Source: Mycobacterium sp. (GTDB lineage: Bacteria > Actinomycetota > Actinomycetes > Mycobacteriales > Mycobacteriaceae). Taken from it: a stretch of DNA of 41,651 bases. The notes below the pieces were generated by a model. It was given only the letters and a program-made list of their open reading frames with translations, was not told where the DNA came from and did no database searches. The stretch is taken from positions 1-41,651 of the forward strand of contig JARLGS010000742.1 in assembly GCA_031292695.1 (NCBI GenBank). Reading direction: 5' to 3'. This document shows positions 36,147 to 41,651 of the stretch, piece by piece (positions within the stretch are counted from its first letter, which is position 1; the number at the start of each line of letters is the position of its first letter). The translations under genes and the position numbers were made by a program.

Positions 36147-37433
36147 GTGACGGGTCAGATTGGATTGCGGCGCACCGTGATGGCACTGGCAGCAGTGCTG
36201 GTCACCGTCGCCGCGTGTGGGCAGTCCGGCCCGGTGCCGCCGAGGCCGGGCGATGACGTGCGTCCGACCCGGGACCTGAAACCGATGTTCCCGGGTGCCG
36301 AGGCGTTGCCCGCACCGGACCTCACCGACGACGGGCCGGGTTCGCTGGTCGAGGTCAAGCCGGTGAAGGGAGACCCGAGCTTCGACGAGGCCGGTGTCAC
36401 CGCCGCGCGCATCGTGTACCGGTCGACCAGTGGCCTGGACGGCCACCCCATCGAGGCCAGCGCGCTCATCGCGGTGCCGTCGGGTCCGCCGCCGAAGGGG
36501 GGCTGGCCGATCATCTCCTTCGGCCACGACACCACCGGCGTGCTGCCCAAGTGCGCACCGACACTGGCTCCGCAGTTCTGGGGTTATTCAAACGGTATGT
36601 CGGTGTACCTGCGCCGTGGCTTCGCCATCGCGCTGCCGGACTACCAGGGCCTGGGGATCGATCCGGGCCCCGGCGGTCGTCAGCACTCCATGCTGGACGT
36701 GCCCAGCCTGGGAAACAACATGATCGACGCCGCGCGCGCCATCCACCGCGCCGTCCCCACCACCAGCACCAACTGGGGGGCGCTCGGGGCCGGTGAGGGC
36801 GGTCTGGCCGCTTGGGCGGCTGCCGAGCGCGCGGGGGCGTACGGCGCCGGCATGAACATGGTGGGAGCGGTGGCGGTCAACCCGATCGCCGACCTCGCGC
36901 CGCTGGCCGATCCGGACCGGATCGCCGCGCTGTCCACCCCCGACCAGTTCCGATTGCAGATCCGGATGTTGCAGAGCCTGGCCACGATCCAGCCGGACTT
37001 CGACCTCGACGCGCACCGCTCGCCGAAGCTGAAGGATCAGTGGGACCTGTTGGTCGACTGTGCGCCGAAAGATGTTGCCGCCGCGCAGCTGGCGCTGAAT
37101 CAGTTGACTCCCAAGGATTTTCAGGCGAAGGATGCCGCTGCTGAGGCGGATTTGAAGCGCCGGCTCAGCGCCGTCGCGCTGCCGAGTGCCTATGCGGGAC
37201 CGAATGATCCGCCGGTGCTGGTGGCATTCGGCACGGCTGATCCGGTCAATCCGGCCGCCGGGATTCTGCTCGCCACCGCGTCCGCGTGCGGGCGGGGCGA
37301 ACAGATCGTGGTGATGCGAGGGGTCGGTGACACCGGCCAGATCAACGATCAGACGATGCAGAACGCATTGGCTTGGCTGCAGGCGCGATTCGATGGCGAG
37401 CGGCTGGCCGACGTCTGTGTGGGGGCGACGTGA
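36147..37433 (+). CDS. Lipoprotein of the secretory-lipase family lacking catalytic Ser and His (pseudo-enzyme)
   Basis: A 428-aa alpha/beta-hydrolase of the LIP (secretory lipase) family with a lipoprotein signal (MALAAVLVTVAAC, Cys24). It aligns along its length with the genes at 38119 and 40653: GGWPIISFGHDTTGV, ALPDYQGLG, and AAWAAAERAG. The nucleophile elbow, GVSQGG and GGSQGG in the paralogues, is GAGEGG here, with Gly216 in place of Ser. The region holding the catalytic His in the 38119 paralogue (NKGHADID) reads RGVGDTGQIND with no His. The Asp in FGTADPVNP remains. The frame is intact, so this seems a non-catalytic family member, perhaps a binding or scaffold protein. It lies 7 nt after the copolymerase gene. 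Confidence 0.87.
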   Translation: MTGQIGLRRTVMALAAVLVTVAACGQSGPVPPRPGDDVRPTRDLKPMFPGAEALPAPDLTDDGPGSLVEVKPVKGDPSFDEAGVTAARIVYRSTSGLDGHPIEASALIAVPSGPPPKGGWPIISFGHDTTGVLPKCAPTLAPQFWGYSNGMSVYLRRGFAIALPDYQGLGIDPGPGGRQHSMLDVPSLGNNMIDAARAIHRAVPTTSTNWGALGAGEGGLAAWAAAERAGAYGAGMNMVGAVAVNPIADLAPLADPDRIAALSTPDQFRLQIRMLQSLATIQPDFDLDAHRSPKLKDQWDLLVDCAPKDVAAAQLALNQLTPKDFQAKDAAAEADLKRRLSAVALPSAYAGPNDPPVLVAFGTADPVNPAAGILLATASACGRGEQIVVMRGVGDTGQINDQTMQNALAWLQARFDGERLADVCVGAT

Positions 37434-38122
37434 TCTCCCCGTACGGCGTACCGCGGGTGCGCGACTACGTGCTGTTCGTCAAGAACAGCTGGGTGCTGGT
37501 GCTCGTCACCACGGCAGTGTGCGCGGCGGTGGGGTGGTGGAGCTGGCACGAAGCCAAGCCGGTGTACCAGTCTTCCGCGTCGGTGTTCGTCAGAACGGAG
37601 GGCAGTGCGTCGCCGCTCGACGCGTACTACGGCGATTCCAACATGATCGGGTTGATGGAGACCTACCGCCAATTGGCCACCAGCGCCCAGGTCACCTCGC
37701 CGATCATCCAGAAGCTCGGCCTCATCGAGTCCGAAAAGGAGCTCGCCGCCCGGATTCTGATATTTCCCGGTGCCACCGCGCTGATGACCATCACCGTCAC
37801 GGGCGCCGACGCCGACCAGACCAGCCAGATCGCGCACGAGGTGGCCAACAACATGGTCGCGGTGTCCACCCGGCTGGCGGTCGTTGCCGGCACCGGTGCG
37901 GGCCTGGCCATCGTCGATGACGCCAGTCCGGCCCAGCGGGTAGGTGGGATGTGGTCATTCATCCTGACCGCGACCGTGCTCGGTTTCGCGCTCAGCGTGG
38001 TCGCGGTGCTCGCCCGTGCGCTGATCCTTGGGCGGGTGCAGAGCCGCCGGCACCTCGAACGGTTGGTGTCGGATGCCTGCGCCGCGGTACCGGCCGGGGC
38101 GCAGGTAGGCGAGACCCCATGA
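37430..38122 (+). CDS. Wzz-type chain-length determinant without ATPase domain
   Basis: A 230-aa membrane protein. It has an N-terminal helix (about 18-36, WVLVLVTTAVCAAVGWWSW), a Wzz domain with YQSSASVFVRTEG and a C-terminal helix (FILTATVLGFALSVVAVLA, about 180-200), followed by a short basic tail. It parallels the N-terminal half of the protein at 34562 (compare YQSSATLFVATQNG), so the cluster has one copolymerase with and one without a cytoplasmic ATPase-like domain. GTG overlaps the previous stop by 4 nt. It probably sets polymer length together with the larger paralogue. Confidence 0.83.
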   Translation: MISPYGVPRVRDYVLFVKNSWVLVLVTTAVCAAVGWWSWHEAKPVYQSSASVFVRTEGSASPLDAYYGDSNMIGLMETYRQLATSAQVTSPIIQKLGLIESEKELAARILIFPGATALMTITVTGADADQTSQIAHEVANNMVAVSTRLAVVAGTGAGLAIVDDASPAQRVGGMWSFILTATVLGFALSVVAVLARALILGRVQSRRHLERLVSDACAAVPAGAQVGETP

Positions 38123-39426
38123 TCAGGACGCCGTGGTCGCGGCGGCCGCAGGGCCGGATTGTGGCCGGCGTGCTCGCCGCGGCTTGCCTGGCCGTACCGG
38201 CCTGCCAGAGCAGTTCACCGCCGAAATCGATTGGGCCGGGCGCGGTTTCCGGGATCGATCTGAAGCCCGACACGACCGGCGCCGGTTCGGTTCCCGGTGC
38301 GCTGGTGTCGGCATCGACCTTTTCGACTGTGGATATGCGGCTCAAGTCGGCGTCGTCGCTGGCGGCCCGCATCGAATACACGTCGACTTCGGGTATCACC
38401 GGTGCGCACACCGAGGTGTCGGGTTCGGTGTTCGTGCCGATCGGGACACCCCCGCAGGGCGGCTGGCCGATCATCGTCTTCGGGCACGCGACGACCGGCA
38501 TGCACCGCGACTGCGGGCCGTCGGCGTCGTCGACCCTGCTCGGGTTGTCGGAACCGATCACCGCGCTGGTCAAGGCGGGCTACGTAGTGAGTCTGCCTGA
38601 CTACCAGGGCCTCGGCCCGGGCACCGACGGTCACCCGTACGCCGACGCCACTACGGTCGGATACAACGTCATCGATTCCGCGCGTGCGGTGCACCGCCTG
38701 GTGCCGGAGTCGTCGGAGCGCTGGCTGGCCGTCGGGGTGTCGCAGGGCGGCCAGGCCGCTTGGGCCGCAAACGAACTCAACGCGCGATACGGCACCGGCC
38801 TGAATCTGGTGGGCACCGTCAGTCTGTCGCCGGCCAGCGATCTCACCGGTCTGGCCGCCGGGGCGGCCGCGGGCACCCTGTCTACGGAGCAGGCGGCGTT
38901 GCTCCAGCTGATCCTGGCCGCACTGGCGAAGGAGAACCCGTCGCTGAACCTGGACGACTACCGGCGCGGCTCGGTTGCCGAGCACTGGAATGTGCTGCAG
39001 TCCTGCCGTTCCGAGGACGCCCAGGATCGCGCCGCCGCGGTCGCCAAGATCACTCCCGACGAGGTGCGGCCTGCCAGTACGCAGGCGGAGGCGACGCTGG
39101 AAGGGCTGCTGGCCAAGCGCAGCCTGCCCAAGGATCCGACTTCGGCGCCCATGCTCGTGCTGTATGGCGGCCAGGACACCCTGCTGTCGCCGGACTGGAC
39201 GAACAAGGCGCTCGGCGCCGCGTGTCGGCTCGGCGACGACATCGACATCATGTTCCAGCCGAACAAGGGACATGCCGACATCGATGTGACGGCGTCCTTC
39301 GACTGGATCAAGGACCGGTTCGACGGCGTGCCCGCGCCGAACAGCTGCGCGTCCTTCGAGTCCGCACCGGGCGCCCGCGACCACGCGGCCGCCGGCGCCA
39401 CCGCGGCCCCCGGAGCCGGACAGTGA
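38119..39426 (+). CDS. Secretory-lipase-family lipoprotein, catalytically intact
   Basis: A 435-aa alpha/beta hydrolase. A lipoprotein signal ends in LAVPAC (Cys29). GGWPIIVFGHATTGMHRDC and SLPDYQGLG precede the nucleophile elbow GVSQGGQAAW (Ser208); the acid is in YGGQDTLLSP and the histidine in NKGHADID. Family members hydrolyse lipid or carbohydrate esters outside the cell. Its place between a Wzz gene and an O-acyltransferase gene suggests it removes or transfers acyl groups on the polysaccharide. The ATG and stop each overlap neighbours by 4 nt. A low-complexity Ala/Gly tail ends the protein. Confidence 0.88.
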   Translation: MIRTPWSRRPQGRIVAGVLAAACLAVPACQSSSPPKSIGPGAVSGIDLKPDTTGAGSVPGALVSASTFSTVDMRLKSASSLAARIEYTSTSGITGAHTEVSGSVFVPIGTPPQGGWPIIVFGHATTGMHRDCGPSASSTLLGLSEPITALVKAGYVVSLPDYQGLGPGTDGHPYADATTVGYNVIDSARAVHRLVPESSERWLAVGVSQGGQAAWAANELNARYGTGLNLVGTVSLSPASDLTGLAAGAAAGTLSTEQAALLQLILAALAKENPSLNLDDYRRGSVAEHWNVLQSCRSEDAQDRAAAVAKITPDEVRPASTQAEATLEGLLAKRSLPKDPTSAPMLVLYGGQDTLLSPDWTNKALGAACRLGDDIDIMFQPNKGHADIDVTASFDWIKDRFDGVPAPNSCASFESAPGARDHAAAGATAAPGAGQ

Positions 39427-40652
39427 ACGCCCCGCTGTCGGTGCCGGCCCGCGTTCGGGTCCGGATCATCGGCCTGGACGGGGCCCGAGGACTGTCGTGC
39501 CTGGGCGTGGCGGTCATGCACGTCACCGGCCACTATTCGCCGCACACGGCCTACCACTGGAAGACGAACCTCTTCGGGCTGTCGCTGATCTTCTTCTACG
39601 CGCTCAGCGGGTTCCTGCTGTTCCTGCCGTATGTGCGCAACCTGATCGAGAATCGCGACCTGCCCAGCACCGCGAATTTCGCGGTACACCGGATCGCCCG
39701 GATTCTGCCCGGCTACCTGGTGATCTTTCTGCTGTGCAACTACCTGTTGCAGATCGTCTACATCCAGAACGCGTCGCTGCAGCCCACCCGCACCGAAGAC
39801 GGCACCGGGATGATCACCGACCCGTGGCAGCTCATCGCCAACCTCACGCTGACGCAGTCCTACTTCCCGAAATACTTCCAGACGGGGCTGAACCCGTCGT
39901 GGTCGCTGACGCTGGAATACGCCTTCTACCTTTCCATTCCGCTGCTGGGCATGCTGCTGTTCGCCATCGGCCGGCGGTCGCGGATGCGGCCGTGGCTGAT
40001 CGTGTCCCTCGGGCCGGCGTTGCTGATCGCCCTCGGATTCACCGGCCGGGCCTTCGTGCCGTGGATGATCTCGGCGTTGCACCTCACCGATCCCACCGCG
40101 ATCAACTGGGGTGCCAACTGGGTGGCCGTCTATACCAAGACGTTCCTGACCAACTCGGACACCTTTGCCTTCGGGATGGCTGCCGCGGTTCTGGTGGTGG
40201 CCATGGAGCACAACGCGATAGCGGAGAAGCTCAGCCGCCGGGTCCGGCGGTCCAGTTTCCTGGCGATGTTCCCGGTAGGCGTGGTGATGCTGGGGCTGAT
40301 CGCGCTGGCCAACCCGTATGCCACCTCTGCTCTGGCGCTGCTGTGCGCGTTGTCGATCTTGGTGATCGTCGCGCCGCTGTTCCGCGGTGAGCGGTCCGGG
40401 CTGGCCGAGCTGCTGGACACTGCGCCCTTCCGCTTCGTCGGCAAGGTCTCGCTGTCGGCCTATCTCTGGCACTTCCCGCTGATGCTGCTGCTCGGGCGTT
40501 GGGGCCTGATGGCCAGTGACAGCCTGCCCGGCATGCTGCGCAACGTGGCGTTGGTGCTGGTGGTGACGCTGGCAGTATCCACGGTCACCTACTACGTGGT
40601 GGAGGAGCCGGTGATGAAGCTCGCCAGGCGGTACCGCACCAGGTGGTCCTGA
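39423..40652 (+). CDS. Membrane acyltransferase 3 family (OafA/NodX-like)
   Basis: A 409-aa Acyl_transf_3 protein with about ten transmembrane helices. It opens with IIGLDGARGLSCLGVAVMHV, where the family has the R/H acyl-transfer motif (Arg in GARGL and His in MHVTGHY). FFYALSGFLLFLPYVRN, NPSWSLTLEYAFYLSIP and SAYLWHFPLMLLL are further family blocks. These enzymes move acetyl, succinyl or longer acyl groups across the membrane onto exported glycans. The GTG overlaps the upstream lipase stop by 4 nt, and the next lipase starts directly after its stop. Confidence 0.9.
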   Translation: MNAPLSVPARVRVRIIGLDGARGLSCLGVAVMHVTGHYSPHTAYHWKTNLFGLSLIFFYALSGFLLFLPYVRNLIENRDLPSTANFAVHRIARILPGYLVIFLLCNYLLQIVYIQNASLQPTRTEDGTGMITDPWQLIANLTLTQSYFPKYFQTGLNPSWSLTLEYAFYLSIPLLGMLLFAIGRRSRMRPWLIVSLGPALLIALGFTGRAFVPWMISALHLTDPTAINWGANWVAVYTKTFLTNSDTFAFGMAAAVLVVAMEHNAIAEKLSRRVRRSSFLAMFPVGVVMLGLIALANPYATSALALLCALSILVIVAPLFRGERSGLAELLDTAPFRFVGKVSLSAYLWHFPLMLLLGRWGLMASDSLPGMLRNVALVLVVTLAVSTVTYYVVEEPVMKLARRYRTRWS

Positions 40653-41651
40653 ATGCGCCGTGCGGTCCAATGGGTTGCCGCGGTCTGCGCAGTACTCCTG
40701 GTCGTGGGCTCGCTGCCGGCCATGTGGAAGGTGGGTAGCTGGGCCCTGGACCGGCTGCGTCACGGTGGCGCCGGTGACTCCGTGCCGATCCGGACCGCGG
40801 ATCTGACGGGGTCCGGGCCGGGCAGCCTGATCAGCGCGATGACCATGCCCGTGCTGACCAACTCGGTGGACGGCAAGGACCTGCAGGCGGCCCGGGTGAT
40901 CTACCGGTCCACCTCGGGAGACACCGGTGACGCGACGGTGGTGTCGGGATCGGTGTTCACCCCGCTGGGCAAGGCCCCGGACGGCGGCTGGCCGGTGGTC
41001 GCACTGGCCCACGGCACCACCGGCATCGACCAGCCGTGCGCGCCGTCGCTCTCGGCGAATCTGCTGGGCTTCGTCACGGCAGTGCAGGGGCTGGCGAACT
41101 TGGGCTTCGCAGTGGCGGTTGCCGACTACCAGGGACTGGGCGCGCCCGGCGTGCACCCGTACACCGACAGCCGTACCGCGGGCCGCAATGTCATCGACTC
41201 GGTCCGGGCCCTCCGCCACACCTTCCGCGATATCTCCACCCGCTGGGCCGTGTTCGGCGGCTCGCAGGGTGGTGGTGCGGCGTGGGCAGCCAACGAAGAG
41301 GCGCGGAGCTATGCCCCCGAGCTCGACCTGGTGGGTGTGGCGGCCAGCGTGCCGTCCGCCGATGTGGCCGGCATCGTCGACAAAGCCACTGCCGGCACCA
41401 TGACCAAGGATCAGGAGGCGGCGTTCCAGGCGATCATCGAGTCGCTGGCCCGGCTGCATCCCGACCTGAACCGGGACGACTACCGGCGGGGTGCTGCGGC
41501 CAAGTACTGGAAGGTGTTGTCGGCGTGCTCCGGACCGGACGTCGCGTACCGCGCCGCCGCCATCGATGCGATGCAGCCGACCGACCTGGCACCGGCCGAC
41601 CCGGCCGCGGCGGCCCGGCTGCGCCGCTATCTGCAGGCCTGGGCCCTGCCG
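40653..41651 (+). CDS. Secretory-lipase-family protein, N-terminal 333 residues (cut by window end)
   Basis: Third paralogue of the lipase set. An N-terminal helix (WVAAVCAVLLVVGSLPAMWK) has no lipobox, so it is a membrane anchor or ordinary signal rather than a lipoprotein signal. GGWPVVALAHGTTGIDQPC and AVADYQGLG precede FGGSQGGGAAWAANEE with the nucleophile at Ser204. The acid and histidine fall beyond the window. It starts immediately after the acyltransferase stop. The alternation lipase-Wzz-lipase-acyltransferase-lipase is unusual. Confidence 0.88.
   Translation, partial: MRRAVQWVAAVCAVLLVVGSLPAMWKVGSWALDRLRHGGAGDSVPIRTADLTGSGPGSLISAMTMPVLTNSVDGKDLQAARVIYRSTSGDTGDATVVSGSVFTPLGKAPDGGWPVVALAHGTTGIDQPCAPSLSANLLGFVTAVQGLANLGFAVAVADYQGLGAPGVHPYTDSRTAGRNVIDSVRALRHTFRDISTRWAVFGGSQGGGAAWAANEEARSYAPELDLVGVAASVPSADVAGIVDKATAGTMTKDQEAAFQAIIESLARLHPDLNRDDYRRGAAAKYWKVLSACSGPDVAYRAAAIDAMQPTDLAPADPAAAARLRRYLQAWALP

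Noticed and set aside
38958-41459. 833-codon open frame on the - strand across the lipase and acyltransferase genes
   Set aside because: Crosses three certain + strand genes, is rich in Gln/Arg/His and shows no motif; produced by GC-rich codon bias.

Overview
The window is high-GC actinobacterial DNA, and the gene content and order point to a mycobacterium, probably a fast-growing environmental species (Mycolicibacterium type). Marker genes are the lat/lrpA/hglS/pcd lysine-degradation block, accA3, sseA, maf and accE5-accD5. In M. tuberculosis these run as Rv3280 to Rv3293, and they keep that relative order here. A sigK-rskA operon with its usual lipid-modifying neighbours is also present. 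Starts are mostly ATG or GTG with many 4-nt ATGA/GTGA overlaps, typical of mycobacterial operons. I saw no rRNA, tRNA, insertion sequence, CRISPR array or phage gene.

Layout. (1) 1-4.6 kb: lysine catabolism. lat (lysine 6-aminotransferase) and its Lrp-type regulator run rightward, and hglS (2-oxoadipate dioxygenase/decarboxylase) and pcd (piperideine-6-carboxylate dehydrogenase, cut by the window edge) run leftward. (2) 4.6-6.8 kb: small accessory genes, namely a membrane-anchored Mrr-type nuclease, an SRPBCC/ArsR pair under a perfect inverted-repeat operator, a small membrane protein and a small unknown. The sigF operon that I would expect here from M. tuberculosis is absent. (3) 6.9-11.05 kb: accA3, then sufE-sseA, with a hexapeptide acyltransferase gene inserted between them. 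(4) 11.1-14.3 kb: a nucleotide-sugar dehydrogenase, an NAD-dependent epimerase and a triple-DUF4333 membrane protein. (5) 15.0-20.8 kb: a leftward operon FAD oxidoreductase (broken by two in-frame stops) - DUF1365 - ufaA1-like methyltransferase - sigK - rskA - SDR, preceded by a candidate SigK promoter. (6) 20.9-23.5 kb: maf, accE5, accD5. (7) 23.5-41.65 kb: a large polysaccharide gene set.

Main result. The genes at 9.0-9.7, 11.2-14.3 and 23.5-41.65 kb together look like a Wzx/Wzy-dependent exopolysaccharide system. They include nucleotide-sugar enzymes, four glycosyltransferases (two of them close paralogues), two hexapeptide acyltransferases, a Wzx-type flippase, a Wzy/ligase-type polymerase, two Wzz-type copolymerases (one fused to a BY-kinase-like domain), a PslG/GH39-like glycoside hydrolase, a membrane O-acyltransferase and three paralogous secreted lipases. 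Odd points are a kinase domain whose Walker A lysine is arginine and whose tail has no tyrosine, and a lipase-family lipoprotein that has lost both its catalytic serine and histidine. I see no initiating sugar-phosphate transferase and no outer-envelope exporter; they may lie outside the window. That this set works as one pathway is inference from gene content and operon structure.

The housekeeping part carries a regulatory clue: accA3 and accD5, about 14.7 kb apart, share an identical 14-bp element exactly 15 nt before their start codons, which suggests co-regulation of the two subunits of acyl-CoA carboxylase.
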